Assembly (NCBI RefSeq): GCF_014646695.1
Contig: NZ_BMNT01000018.1
Location: 72,584-136,583 of the forward strand
DNA length: 64,000 bases
Direction: 5' to 3'
From: Sphaerisporangium melleum
GTDB lineage: Bacteria > Actinomycetota > Actinomycetes > Streptosporangiales > Streptosporangiaceae
Numbering within the stretch: the first letter of the stretch is position 1; the number at the start of each line of letters is the position of its first letter. Shown here one piece after another: positions 45,498-54,371 of this stretch. The position numbers and the translations under genes are program-made. A model generated the notes under the pieces. It was given only the letters and a program-made list of their open reading frames with translations, was not told the origin of the DNA and made no database searches.

Positions 45498-45746
45498 ATG
45501 GGCCACGAAACCGGGCATCCGCACATCGTCTTCGAGATGGACCTCACGCTCCACGAGACCCGCCGCCGCGCCGAGGTGGTCGCTGCGCTGGGCCCCGGCT
45601 GGGACCCCGTGGCGGTCATGCGCGGCGAGGAGGAGGCCTACGACCTGCTGTACTCCGGGCTGGACCGCGAGCAGCGGCAGACCTACGAGATGCTGGTGAG
45701 CGCCGGGGTGCTCCCGCCGCGGGGAGCCGATCGTGCTGCCGATTGA
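45498..45746 (+). CDS. DUF6400-like small protein
   Basis: This 82-residue acidic protein of unknown function reads HIVFEMDLTLHETRRRAEVVAALGPGWDPVAVMRGEEEAYDLLYSGL, then REQRQTYEMLVSAGVLP, a pattern I associate with the DUF6400 family of actinobacterial proteins. ATG 45498 has GGAAAG about 7 bases upstream. The upstream part of the frame (from 45363) has poor codon bias. Its stop overlaps the following zinc-ribbon gene. Confidence 0.75.
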   Translation: MGHETGHPHIVFEMDLTLHETRRRAEVVAALGPGWDPVAVMRGEEEAYDLLYSGLDREQRQTYEMLVSAGVLPPRGADRAAD

Positions 45747-45966
45747 CCCCACCGCGGACATCGGCCGCCGCGCCTGGATCGCCTGCCCGCACTGCCGGGA
45801 CGACCGGCACTGCGGCGAGTGCCGCTCGGGCCGCAACTGCCGCGACCACTGGCGTTACCTGCTGGGCACCACCGGCAGCGTCCTGCACGTGCAGTGCCCC
45901 GGGTGCGCCCACCTGTGGGACCACGAGACCCACTTCGGCGCCGCCCGCCCCCGCCCCTTCCACTGA
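45733..45966 (+). CDS. Small cysteine-rich zinc-ribbon-like protein
   Basis: This 77-residue protein contains CPHC, CGEC, CRSGRNC-type spacing and CPGC plus several His (DDRHC, LWDHETHF), enough for one or two zinc-binding knuckles. GTG 45733 has GGGGAG 7 bases upstream and overlaps the end of the DUF6400-like gene, so the two are co-translated. Family not recognised; a nucleic-acid- or protein-binding role is possible. Confidence 0.72.
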   Translation: MLPIDPTADIGRRAWIACPHCRDDRHCGECRSGRNCRDHWRYLLGTTGSVLHVQCPGCAHLWDHETHFGAARPRPFH

Positions 45967-46103
45967 GCCGCCGCCCCACCGCCAGGGGCCGCGCCTGATG
46001 CCACTGGAGAGCCTGCCGCGCCCGGCGGCCCGTGCCCCGGCTCCGGTGGCCTGGGCCGTGCGAGGCCGGGTGTCCGCGCGAGCGTGGCCTGGAGGCAGGT
46101 GCG

Positions 46104-46895
46104 TCAGGAGGCCGGTGGCCGTGCGACGGTCTGGGCGGCCGCCGGTGTGGGGGACGGCGTCGCGCCGGTGGACACCGTGACCGGGTCGCCGTCCCGGACG
46201 ACACCGGCCCGCACCACCCGCATGATCAGCCCGAAGATGTTGCCGTGCGCCTCGATCAGCTGCCGCTGCAGCTCCGGCCACCGCTCGCGGCCGAAGGGGT
46301 CCCAGCTCGGCACCGCGCAGCGGACGCACGGGCCGGTGTGCTCGCCCGCCGTGCCGAGCACCACCTCGCCCGCCGTGAGCGTCACCTCGCCCTCGAAGAA
46401 CCGCTCGGCGAACGCCGGGACGCCGGCCTCCAGGTGCAGGTTGGGCCGGAAGCGCTCCAGGGCGACCGGCGCGCCCATCTCCTCCTCCAGCGCCCGCCGG
46501 GACGCTTCGAAGGTCACCAGCACGGTCGGCCCGCGGTCCTGCTGACCGTCGGCGGCGCGCAGCGAGACCGGGGCGCCGAAGGACTCCGCCAGCGCCGAGG
46601 GCAGATCGGGGTCGTCCCACGCCCACGCCGCGCCGCTCGCCGAGTACACCACCGGCGGCCCGGGCGGCTCGGGGGAGCCGTCGCAGGTGGCCGGGTAGGC
46701 GGCCTCCCAGGCGAGCATGCGGGGCGACTGCCGCACGGTCATCCGCGTGCCCGCGCGCCTGGGCCGTTCGTCCACCAGCGCGTACGCGCGGTCGCCCGCC
46801 ATCCCGCGGGCGTCCAGCAGGGCGCTGCCGACCCGCTCGCCGCGCAGCGACTTCACCGGCCAGCGGTACAGGCCGCGAATCCGTCCCTGATACAT
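46104..46895 (-). CDS. MOSC domain-containing protein
   Basis: The 263-residue protein has the MOSC N-terminal beta-barrel (GRIRGLYRWPVKSLRGERV, DARGMAGDRAYALVD) and the MOSC domain (FRPNLHLEAG, FFEGEVTLTAGEVVLGTAGEHTGPCVRCAVPS), whose conserved Cys (in PCVRC) handles sulfur or binds molybdenum cofactor in relatives such as mARC/YcbX. It may act in molybdenum-cofactor-dependent reduction or detoxification. No partner is adjacent. The window also encodes a molybdoenzyme (11247-14976). Confidence 0.9.
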   Translation of the reverse strand: MYQGRIRGLYRWPVKSLRGERVGSALLDARGMAGDRAYALVDERPRRAGTRMTVRQSPRMLAWEAAYPATCDGSPEPPGPPVVYSASGAAWAWDDPDLPSALAESFGAPVSLRAADGQQDRGPTVLVTFEASRRALEEEMGAPVALERFRPNLHLEAGVPAFAERFFEGEVTLTAGEVVLGTAGEHTGPCVRCAVPSWDPFGRERWPELQRQLIEAHGNIFGLIMRVVRAGVVRDGDPVTVSTGATPSPTPAAAQTVARPPAS

Positions 46896-47024
46896 GCCAG
46901 CAGCCTAAGAGCCGTCCCGTGGTGGGTGCGGTCCGGGGTCGCGGAATCCCGCCGAGCGCGAGCGGCCGGGCGGATCGTGCCGCCGCCGGACCGGCAGGGC
47001 CGCCAGGACGACGTCCCCGCCCGG

Positions 47025-48029
47025 TCAGCGGGCGGCGGCCTCCTCCTCCACGAGCTTGAGCAGGTCGGGCAGGCTCATGGACCCGGGCGGCCGCTGCTCG
47101 CGGGCGAACTCGGCGGCGAGCCTGCGCACGGTCTCGTTGGCCGGGACCGGCACGCCGTGCAGCCGGCCGAGCAGGATGATCTCGCCGTTGAGGTAGTCCG
47201 CCTCGATGCTGCCGCTGCCCTTGGCCAGGCTCTGCCAGGACGAGCCGCCGGGCCGGTCCAGCCCGTCGACGGCCACCTCGTGCACCTGGTCGCCCCGGAC
47301 GCGGGCCTCCTCCTCCGGAGAGGTGAAGGGGATGCCTGCCGCGGCCAGCACGGCGCGGCCCTCGTCCAGCAGGCGCTCCACCAGCGGCCCGGCCCCGGGA
47401 GCCAGACCGCAGATCGCCTGCGGGGCGTTGCCGAGGTTGGTCAGCAGCTTGCCGTACTTCCAGCGCATCACGTCGGGCACGACCGGGGCGAGGAACATGG
47501 CGCCGCGCAGGTCGGCGGCGATCCGCTCGATCGTCTCGTCGGTGCCGCCGGGGTAGCGGCCGAGGGTCAGCAGACCCGACAGCGGTGCGCCGTGCGAGAC
47601 CACCGCGCCCGGCGACAGGTGCAGGGCGGGCAGCCAGACGCACACGCCGTACACGTGGCGGAACAGGCGCAGCGCCATCCGCTCGTTCTCCACGGCGTTC
47701 TGGGCGCACAGCAGAGGCAGCACATCGGCCGCGGTGCCGCCCCCGGCGACCGGCCGCGGCGCCCACGCGGACAGGATCTCCTGGCTGTCCTGGGTCTTGA
47801 CCGCGAGCACGAGCACGTCGTCCGGCCGCAGGTCGATCTCCTCGGGGCCGGCCGCGGCGGTGACCGGCAGGGTCACCGTGCCGTGCGGGGAGAGCAGGTG
47901 CAGGCCGTCCTGGCGGATCGCGTCCAGATGCGCGCCCCGCGCGACCAGGACGACCTCGCGCCCGCTCTGGGCGAGCCGCCCGCCGATCGTCCCGCCGACC
48001 GCGCCGGCGCCGATGATGATGTAGCGCAT
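47025..48029 (-). CDS. Ketopantoate reductase family protein (PanE/ApbA-like)
   Basis: This 334-residue NADP-dependent dehydrogenase has the Rossmann motif IIIGAGAVGGTIGGRLAQSG at the start, LVLAVKTQD (the conserved Lys before the substrate site), LLCAQNAVENE, WKYGKLLTNLGNAPQAI and EADYLNGEIILLGRLHGVPVPANETV in the C-terminal helical domain. This matches 2-dehydropantoate 2-reductases, but many actinomycete paralogues act on other 2-oxo acids, so no symbol is given. ATG 48029 was chosen over GTG 48032. It lies 45 bases after the lacI-like gene and might share its transcript. Confidence 0.88.
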   Translation of the reverse strand: MRYIIIGAGAVGGTIGGRLAQSGREVVLVARGAHLDAIRQDGLHLLSPHGTVTLPVTAAAGPEEIDLRPDDVLVLAVKTQDSQEILSAWAPRPVAGGGTAADVLPLLCAQNAVENERMALRLFRHVYGVCVWLPALHLSPGAVVSHGAPLSGLLTLGRYPGGTDETIERIAADLRGAMFLAPVVPDVMRWKYGKLLTNLGNAPQAICGLAPGAGPLVERLLDEGRAVLAAAGIPFTSPEEEARVRGDQVHEVAVDGLDRPGGSSWQSLAKGSGSIEADYLNGEIILLGRLHGVPVPANETVRRLAAEFAREQRPPGSMSLPDLLKLVEEEAAAR

Positions 48030-48073
48030 CACGCGATCATCCCACTGGCCGCGCGCCGCGCCGGGTCCGGGGG

Positions 48074-49084
48074 TCAGGCCGACTCGCGGACGACCAGCTC
48101 GGTGGGCAGGACCACCGGGTCGACGTGCCCGGCGCCGTCGATCAGGTCGAGCAGGAGGCGCACGGTCTCCTCGGCGACCCGCTCGAGCGGCTGGCGCATC
48201 GTGGTCAGCGGCGGGTGGGTGGACACCGCGACCGCCGAGTCGTCGAAGCCGCCCACCGCGACGTCCTCCGGCACCCGCCGCCCCGCGGCGCGCAGCGCGG
48301 CCAGCGCGCCCGCCGCCATGAGGTCGGAGCCGACGAACACCGCGTCGATGCCGGGCGTGCGCTCCAGCAGCTCTGCCATGGCGACCTCGCCGCCGCGCCG
48401 GGTGTAGTCGCCGTGGGCGATGAGCTTCTTGGTCGCCCGCCGGCCCAGCACATCGACGAAGCCCTCCAGCCGGCGCAGCCCGCCCGGGGTGTCCAGCGGC
48501 CCGGTGATGGTGGCGATGCGCCTGCGCCCCCGCCCGGCCAGGTAGCGGGTCATCTGCCGTGCCCCCTCGCGGTCGTCGGCGGCGGCGTAGGGGATCGGCG
48601 ACCGCCGGCCGAGCACCTCACCGCAGGCCACGGCGGGCACCCCGGCGACCTCCAGCGCGTCCAGGAGCGGGTCGCCGGCGTGCGTGGAGACCAGCAGGAC
48701 GCCGTCGGCGTGCCCGCCGCGCAGGTAGCGCATCACCCGGTCGCGGTCGCCGCCGTCCCCGGCGATCATGAGCACCAGGGAGACGTCCCGCTGCGCGAGC
48801 CGCTGGGTGGCGGTGCGCAGCAGGACGCTGAAGTTCGGGTCCTCGAACAGCTTCTCCTGCGGTTCGGACAGGACCAGGGCCACCGACCCGGTGCGCTGGG
48901 TGACCAGGCTGCGGGCGTTGCGGTTGACCACGTAGCCCGTCTCGGCGATGGCCCGCTCGATCGCGGCGCGCGCCGCCGTGCTGACGTACCGGTCGCCGTT
49001 GAGCACGCGCGAGACCGTGCCGCGCGAGATGCCGGCGGCGGCGGCCACGTCGTGGATGGTGGGACGCTTTCTGGTCACGCGCAT
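48074..49084 (-). CDS. LacI family regulator of the beta-galactoside locus
   Basis: This 336-residue repressor has an N-terminal helix-turn-helix (PTIHDVAAAAGISRGTVSRVLNGDRYV), the hinge (YVVNRNARSLVTQRT) and a sugar-binding-like sensor (VALVLSEPQ, DGVLLVSTHAG, DAVFVGSDLMAAGALAALRAAG, VGGFDDSAVAVSTHPPLTTMRQP). It is the last gene of the ABC transporter operon, its ATG sharing a base with the permease stop, so it would be induced with the operon it controls. Two palindromes at 52239-52256 and 52354-52369 are the expected targets. Confidence 0.92.
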   Translation of the reverse strand: MRVTRKRPTIHDVAAAAGISRGTVSRVLNGDRYVSTAARAAIERAIAETGYVVNRNARSLVTQRTGSVALVLSEPQEKLFEDPNFSVLLRTATQRLAQRDVSLVLMIAGDGGDRDRVMRYLRGGHADGVLLVSTHAGDPLLDALEVAGVPAVACGEVLGRRSPIPYAAADDREGARQMTRYLAGRGRRRIATITGPLDTPGGLRRLEGFVDVLGRRATKKLIAHGDYTRRGGEVAMAELLERTPGIDAVFVGSDLMAAGALAALRAAGRRVPEDVAVGGFDDSAVAVSTHPPLTTMRQPLERVAEETVRLLLDLIDGAGHVDPVVLPTELVVRESA

Positions 49085-49968
49085 CAGTTTTTCACGGAGC
49101 CGCTGGACAGGTCGGTGCGCCAGTACCGCTGCATGGTCAGGAACAGCGCGACCAGTGGGATGAGCGACAGCAGCGTGCCGGTGATGATCAGGTTGTACAG
49201 CGACGGCTGGTTGGCCCCGGCGGCGAGCATCGTGTACAGGCCGACGGTCATCGGGAACCGGTGGTCGTCGCCCAGCATGATGAACGGCAGCAGGAAGTTG
49301 GTCCAGATCGCGACGAACTGGAACAGGAAGATGGTCACCATGGCGGGCAGCATCAGCGGCAGCGCCACGTTCAGCGCGAGCCGTCCCTCGGTGGCCCCGT
49401 CGATGCGCGCGGCCTCCAGCAGCGCGTCCGGGATCGCCGCGGCGGCGTACACCCGGGCCAGGTAGATGCCGTACGGGCTGAGGATCTGCGGCAGCAGGAC
49501 CGACCAGTAGGTGCCGGCCAGCCCGGCCTTCGACAGCAGCAGGTACTGCGGGACGGCGAGCACCACCGCGGGCACCAGGACGCCGCCGAGCAGCAGGTTG
49601 AAGGCCAGGCCGCGGCCGGGAAAGCGGAACTTCGCCAGCGCGTAGCCCGAGACCGCCGACACGGCCGTGGACAGCAGCGCCCCCACCCCCGCGTACAGCA
49701 CCGTGTTGAGCATCCACAGCCAGAACACCCCGTCGCGGTAGGCCGCGAGGTCGGCGAGGTTGGCGAGCAGGCCGGTGCCGGGCAGGAGCGTCGAGGTGGT
49801 GAACAGCTCGGCCCTGGACTTGGTGGCCGCGACCAGCACCCAGGCCACGGGGAACAGGCAGTACAGCGCGCCGAGCAGCAGCACCGCGGTCGGCGCCGCT
49901 CCGTACGCGCGGCGGCGGCCCGGACGGGCCGTCCCGGCCGCCGGTGCGGTCGCGTTCGCCCGGGTCAT
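49084..49968 (-). CDS. Sugar ABC transporter permease 2
   Basis: This 294-residue MalG-type permease has six helices from APTAVLLLGALYCLFPVAWVL onward, the central NTVLYAGVGALLSTAVSAVSGYALAKF and the EAA loop ALLEAARIDGATEGRLALNVALPLM. It overlaps by 4 bases with the preceding permease and by one base with lacI. Confidence 0.92.
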   Translation of the reverse strand: MTRANATAPAAGTARPGRRRAYGAAPTAVLLLGALYCLFPVAWVLVAATKSRAELFTTSTLLPGTGLLANLADLAAYRDGVFWLWMLNTVLYAGVGALLSTAVSAVSGYALAKFRFPGRGLAFNLLLGGVLVPAVVLAVPQYLLLSKAGLAGTYWSVLLPQILSPYGIYLARVYAAAAIPDALLEAARIDGATEGRLALNVALPLMLPAMVTIFLFQFVAIWTNFLLPFIMLGDDHRFPMTVGLYTMLAAGANQPSLYNLIITGTLLSLIPLVALFLTMQRYWRTDLSSGSVKN

Positions 49969-50891
49969 CGGCCCTCCCCGAAGGCGCGGTCGCGCACCAC
50001 GCGCAGGAAGCCGAACGACAGCACCACCGAGATCGCGGCGATCACCACGGCGGTGGCCGCCGCCGAGTACAGGTCGCCGGTGACGAAGGCGTCCCGGTAG
50101 ACCTTCATCAGCGGGCTCCAGGTCGTGCTGATGGTGTTGGTCAGCGGGCGCAGCGTCATGGGCTCGGTGAACACCTGGACGGTGGCGATGATCGAGAACA
50201 CGGTGGTGAGGATGATCGCGGGGGTCACGATCGGCACCTTGATCCGCAGGGCGATCTGCGTCTCGCTCGCGCCGTCGATGCGCGCGGCCTCGTAGTACTC
50301 GCGCGGCACGGCCCGCAGGGTGGTGTACAGCACCAGCATGTTGAAGCCGACGCCGCCCCAGACGGCCACGTTGGCCATCGAGAAGGTCACCGTGCCGGCG
50401 CCCAGCAGGTCGACGCGCGCGCCGAGAGCCGACAGCGCGTCGTTGACCGGGCTGACACCGGGCAGGTAGAGGAAGCCCCACAGCAGCGAGGCCGCGACGC
50501 CGGGCACGGCGTACGGCAGGAAGATCGCCGCCCGGGAGAAGCGGGCGAAGCGGACGTGCAGTGTGTCGAGCAGGAGGGCGAACAGCAGGGCGAGGCCGAG
50601 CATCACGACCAGCACCAGCGCGCCGTAGCCGAGCACGCGCAGCCAGCCGGCCCACAGTTCGCCGTCGCCGAGCGCCGTGGCGTAGTTGGCGAGGCCGACG
50701 AAGACCTCCTTCCTGGCGCCCTTGCCGAGCCCGAGCCCGGACACCTTGGTGCGGCGCAGGCTGAGGTAGGCCGTGTAGCCGATGGGCAGCGCCGTGAACA
50801 GCGCGAACAGCACCATCGCCGGGGCGAGGAAGAGATAGGGCGCGGCGCCCGCCCGCCGGGTGCGGGCGCCTGCCGGGCGGTGTGGGCTCAC
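49965..50891 (-). CDS. Sugar ABC transporter permease 1
   Basis: This 308-residue MalF-type permease starts at GTG 50891, overlapping the binding-protein stop (GTGA). Its first helix is PYLFLAPAMVLFALFTALPIGYTAYLSL, and YYEAARIDGASETQIALRIKVPIVTP is the EAA loop. It forms the membrane channel with the next gene. As in the other sugar operon of this window no ATPase is encoded, so a shared MsiK-like ATPase is expected. Confidence 0.92.
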   Translation of the reverse strand: MSPHRPAGARTRRAGAAPYLFLAPAMVLFALFTALPIGYTAYLSLRRTKVSGLGLGKGARKEVFVGLANYATALGDGELWAGWLRVLGYGALVLVVMLGLALLFALLLDTLHVRFARFSRAAIFLPYAVPGVAASLLWGFLYLPGVSPVNDALSALGARVDLLGAGTVTFSMANVAVWGGVGFNMLVLYTTLRAVPREYYEAARIDGASETQIALRIKVPIVTPAIILTTVFSIIATVQVFTEPMTLRPLTNTISTTWSPLMKVYRDAFVTGDLYSAAATAVVIAAISVVLSFGFLRVVRDRAFGEGR

Positions 50892-52204
50892 GGGACGATC
50901 TGGAACCCGGACTTGCGCATGTCGGCGACGGTGGCGTCCTGCATGGCGCGCACCGCCGCGGCGAAGTCCGAGCGGTCCTGGATCGCCTTGCCGAAGGCGT
51001 CCTTGAAGGCGTTGTAGGTGACGTTGACGTTCGGGCCGAAGGTGAAGCCGCGGGCGGTGGCGCCGATCTCGGCGGCGGTCTTCCAGAAACCGGGCCGGTC
51101 GGCGAAGTAGTCCGGGTCCTTGGACAGCGCGGCCTGGCCCTTGACCGACGCCGGGTACACCGCGCCCTGGCCGGCGAGCAGCGCGACCGCCTGCGGGTCG
51201 GTGTTCAGCCAGGTGGCGAACCGCACGGCCGCCTGCCTGCTGGGGGACGTGGCCGCCACGGCGGTGGAGGAGCCGCCCCAGAACCCGGTGTGCGGCTCGC
51301 TCGCGTTCCACTGCGGCAGCGGCGCGACCGCCCACTTGCCCTTGCCGTCGGGGGCGTTGCTCGCCAGCACGCCCGGTGCCCACACGGCGGAGATCCAGGA
51401 GAGCTGGGTGCCGTCGTTGAGGGCTTTGTTCCACTCGGGGGTGAAGTACGGCTTGTCGCCGATGACGCCCTCCTTGACCAGGCCGCCCCAGTAGCCGGCG
51501 ACCCGCAGGGTCGGCTCGTCGGCGATCGCGACCTTCCACGCCTCGCCGTCGATGGACCACCACCGGGCGCCGGCCTGCTGGGCCAGCCCGGCGAAGGAGC
51601 CGGGGTCCTTGCTGGAGAAGGCGCCGAGCAGCACCTTGGGGTTCTTCTCGTGCAGGGCGCGCGCGGTGGCGGCGTACTCGTCCCAGGTCGTGGGCACCTT
51701 GAGGCCGTACTTGTCGAACAGGTCCCTGCGGTAGTAGAACATCATCGGCCCGCTGTCCTGCGGGATCGCGTACACCGCGTCGGTGCCGAGGGTGACCAGG
51801 CTCCAGACGCCCTCGCCGAACTCGGCCTTGGCGGGCCCGGCCTCGGCTTTGATGTCGGCCACGGCGTCGGCGGCCACGAACGAGGGCAGCATCTGGTACT
51901 CCGCCTGCACCAGGTCCGGCGGGTTGCCGGCCTTGGCGGCGGTGAGGAACTTGGCCGCGGCGTCGTCGCCGCCCGCCTGCTTGCTGACCGTGACCTGGAT
52001 GTCGGGGTGGGCGGCGTTCCAGGACTGGACGATCTTGTCCATGTTCGGGACCCAGGTCCAGTAGGTCAGCTTGACCGGCCGGGCCGGGGCGCCGGCCGAC
52101 GCGGCGGGGGAGGCGGTCTCCCCGGCCGTCCCCCCGGAGCACCCCGCTGCGAGTGCGGCGGCGAGCGCGACCGCCGCCACCGCCGAGAGCCGTCGTGTAC
52201 CCAT
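50888..52204 (-). CDS. ABC transporter sugar-binding lipoprotein
   Basis: This 438-residue extracytoplasmic sugar-binding protein has a signal peptide with lipobox LAAGC near residue 22 (GTRRLSAVAAVALAAALAAGCSGG). The binding domain begins VKLTYWTWVPNMDKIVQSWNAAHPDIQV and includes GVWSLVTLGTDAVYAIPQDSGPMMFYYRRDLFDKYGL. ATG 52204 has GGAG 8 bases upstream. It is the first gene of the operon and a LacI palindrome lies 35 bases upstream. Divergence from a GH42 beta-galactosidase suggests galacto-oligosaccharide uptake. Confidence 0.92.
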   Translation of the reverse strand: MGTRRLSAVAAVALAAALAAGCSGGTAGETASPAASAGAPARPVKLTYWTWVPNMDKIVQSWNAAHPDIQVTVSKQAGGDDAAAKFLTAAKAGNPPDLVQAEYQMLPSFVAADAVADIKAEAGPAKAEFGEGVWSLVTLGTDAVYAIPQDSGPMMFYYRRDLFDKYGLKVPTTWDEYAATARALHEKNPKVLLGAFSSKDPGSFAGLAQQAGARWWSIDGEAWKVAIADEPTLRVAGYWGGLVKEGVIGDKPYFTPEWNKALNDGTQLSWISAVWAPGVLASNAPDGKGKWAVAPLPQWNASEPHTGFWGGSSTAVAATSPSRQAAVRFATWLNTDPQAVALLAGQGAVYPASVKGQAALSKDPDYFADRPGFWKTAAEIGATARGFTFGPNVNVTYNAFKDAFGKAIQDRSDFAAAVRAMQDATVADMRKSGFQIVP

Positions 52205-52238
52205 GCGTAGCTCCAAGTCCGAGGTTCGGTGCCACATG

Positions 52239-52256
52239 TCTGTGAACGTTCACAGA
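52239..52256. promoter_or_regulatory. LacI-type operator, site 1 (binding-protein side)
   Basis: TCTGTGAACGTTCACAGA is a perfect 18-bp palindrome with the central CG typical of LacI-family operators. It sits 35 bases before the sugar-binding lipoprotein start. Confidence 0.85.
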
Positions 52257-52353
52257 GTGAGAAGCCCGATACCTTCGCGTCAAGGTCTGTTACATGGTCG
52301 TTAAACCGCACGAAGGACCGGCCGATGCTTCCCGGCTTCCTGACCTTCGATTA

Positions 52354-52369
52354 CTGTGCACGTTCACAG
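52354..52369. promoter_or_regulatory. LacI-type operator, site 2 (beta-galactosidase side)
   Basis: CTGTGCACGTTCACAG differs from the core of site 1 by one base. It lies 22 bases before the GH42 start. The two centres are 114 bp apart, so one repressor can control both divergent transcripts, possibly by looping. Confidence 0.8.
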
Positions 52370-52390
52370 AACGGATACCGAGGGGGCACC

Positions 52391-54364
52391 ATGCGGGGCA
52401 TCGCGTACGGCGGGGACTACAACCCCGAGCAGTGGCCGGAGGAGACCCACCGCGAGGATCTGCGGCTCATGCGCGAGGCCGGGGTGAACCTGGTCAACAT
52501 CGGGATCTTCGGCTGGGTGCTGATGGAGCCCTCGCCCGGCGCCTACGACTTCGGCTGGCTCGACGAGATCGTGGACGGCCTGCACGCCACCGGTGTCCGG
52601 GTCGGCCTCGGCACGCCCACCGCCGCCCCGCCCGCCTGGTTCTCCCGCCTGCACCCCGCGTCCCTGCCGGTCACCCGCGAGGGCCACCGCATCGGCGTCG
52701 GCGGCCGCGAGTCGGCCTGCCCCAGTTCCCCGGAGTACCGCGAGGCCACCGCGAACCTCGCGACCGCGCTCGCCGAGCACTACGCCGGCCACCCGGCGCT
52801 CTCGCTGTGGCATGTCCACAACGAGTACGGCGCCCCGCTCGGCGAGTGCTACTGCGACACCAGCGTCCTGGCGTTCCGGGGGTGGCTGCGCCGCGCCTAC
52901 CGCGACCTGCCGGCGCTCAACGACGCCTGGGGCACGGCCTTCTGGGGGCAGCGCTACACCGACTGGGACGAGATCGACGTGCCGCGGGTCAACCACACCG
53001 TGGTCAACCCCGCCCAGCGGCTGGACTTCATGCGCTTCACCTCAGGCGAGCACCTCGACTGCTTCCGCCTGCAACGCGACATCCTGCGGCGGATCACCCC
53101 TTCGGTGCCGGTGACCACCAACTTCATGTCCACCAACTGCAAGTCGATGGACTACTGGGCCTGGGCCCGGGAGGTGGACGTCGTCTCCAACGACCACTAT
53201 CTGCAGGCCGAGCGGCCCGGCAACCACATCGACCTGGCCATGTCCGCCGACCTCACCCGCTCGCTGGCCGGCGGCCCGTGGATGCTCATGGAGCACTCCA
53301 CCGGCGCGGTGAACTGGCAGCCGCGCAACATCGCCAAGCGGCCGGGGGAGATGCGCCGCAACAGCCTCGCCCACGTGGCCCGCGGGTCGGACTCGGTGCT
53401 GTTCTTCCAGTGGCGCGCCTCACGGTTCGGCGCCGAGAAGTTCCACTCGGCGATGGTGCCGCAGGCCGGCACCGACTCGCGCATGTGGCGCGACGTCGTG
53501 GCCCTCGGCGCCGACCTCGCCGAGCTGGCGGAGGTGGCCGGCGGCGCGGTGCGCGCCGAGGTCGCCCTGGTGTGGGACTGGCAGTCGTGGTGGGCGCTGG
53601 AGCTGGAGTGGCGCCCGTCCGCCGACCTCGCCTTCCGGGAGCGGATGGACGCCTACTACGAGGCGCTGTGGCGCTCGCACGTCACGGTCGACTTCGTGCA
53701 CCCCGCCGCGGACCTGTCCGGCTACCGGCTGGTGGTCGCGCCCAGCCTGTACCTGCTCACCGAAGCGGCGGCCAAGAACCTGCGCGGGTACGTCGAGGCG
53801 GGCGGGCACCTGTTCGTCTCCTGTTTCTCCGGCATCGTGGACGAGCACGACACCGTGCACGACGGGCCTTACCCGGGGGCGCTGCGCGAGGTGCTCGGCC
53901 TGAGCGTCGAGGAGTTCCACCCGCTGCGCGAGGGCGAGACCGTCGCACTGAGCTCCGCGGGCTCGGCCGCCGAGGCGGCGGGCGAAGGCCGCGTCTGGTC
54001 CGAGCGGGTGCGCCCCGCCGGAGCCCGCGCGCTGTGGTCCTTCGCCGGCGGCCCGGACGCCGGGCACCCCGCCTTCACCCGCCACGACCTCGGCGCGGGC
54101 GCCGCCTGGTACCTGGCCACCGCCGTCGCCGACCCGCGCGCCGCGCTGGAGGGGGCACTGGACGCGGCCGGCGTCGACCGCCCGCGCGGTGTGCCCGAGA
54201 CGCTGGAGCTGGTGCGGCGGGCCGGGCACCTGTTCCTGATCAACCACGGTGACGAGCCGGTCACCGTCCCGGGCGTCACCGGGCGGGGAGTGCTGGACGG
54301 CGTGGAGTACGCCGGCGGCGCGACCGTCCCGGCCGGCGGCGTCACCGTCGTCCGCGAATCCTGA
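52391..54364 (+). CDS. GH42 family beta-galactosidase
   Basis: This 657-residue glycoside hydrolase family 42 enzyme begins with [31 protein letters not shown], the family opening. Glu145 in WHVHNEYG is the acid/base and Glu301 in [16 protein letters not shown] the nucleophile. The trimerisation domain ([28 protein letters not shown]) and a C-terminal beta domain follow. There is no signal peptide, so it cleaves imported beta-galactosides in the cytoplasm. ATG 52391 has GAGGGGG 5 bases upstream; the long upstream extension of the frame is not coding and overlaps the operator. Confidence 0.95.
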   Translation: MRGIAYGGDYNPEQWPEETHREDLRLMREAGVNLVNIGIFGWVLMEPSPGAYDFGWLDEIVDGLHATGVRVGLGTPTAAPPAWFSRLHPASLPVTREGHRIGVGGRESACPSSPEYREATANLATALAEHYAGHPALSLWHVHNEYGAPLGECYCDTSVLAFRGWLRRAYRDLPALNDAWGTAFWGQRYTDWDEIDVPRVNHTVVNPAQRLDFMRFTSGEHLDCFRLQRDILRRITPSVPVTTNFMSTNCKSMDYWAWAREVDVVSNDHYLQAERPGNHIDLAMSADLTRSLAGGPWMLMEHSTGAVNWQPRNIAKRPGEMRRNSLAHVARGSDSVLFFQWRASRFGAEKFHSAMVPQAGTDSRMWRDVVALGADLAELAEVAGGAVRAEVALVWDWQSWWALELEWRPSADLAFRERMDAYYEALWRSHVTVDFVHPAADLSGYRLVVAPSLYLLTEAAAKNLRGYVEAGGHLFVSCFSGIVDEHDTVHDGPYPGALREVLGLSVEEFHPLREGETVALSSAGSAAEAAGEGRVWSERVRPAGARALWSFAGGPDAGHPAFTRHDLGAGAAWYLATAVADPRAALEGALDAAGVDRPRGVPETLELVRRAGHLFLINHGDEPVTVPGVTGRGVLDGVEYAGGATVPAGGVTVVRES

Positions 54365-54371
54365 AGGCGCG

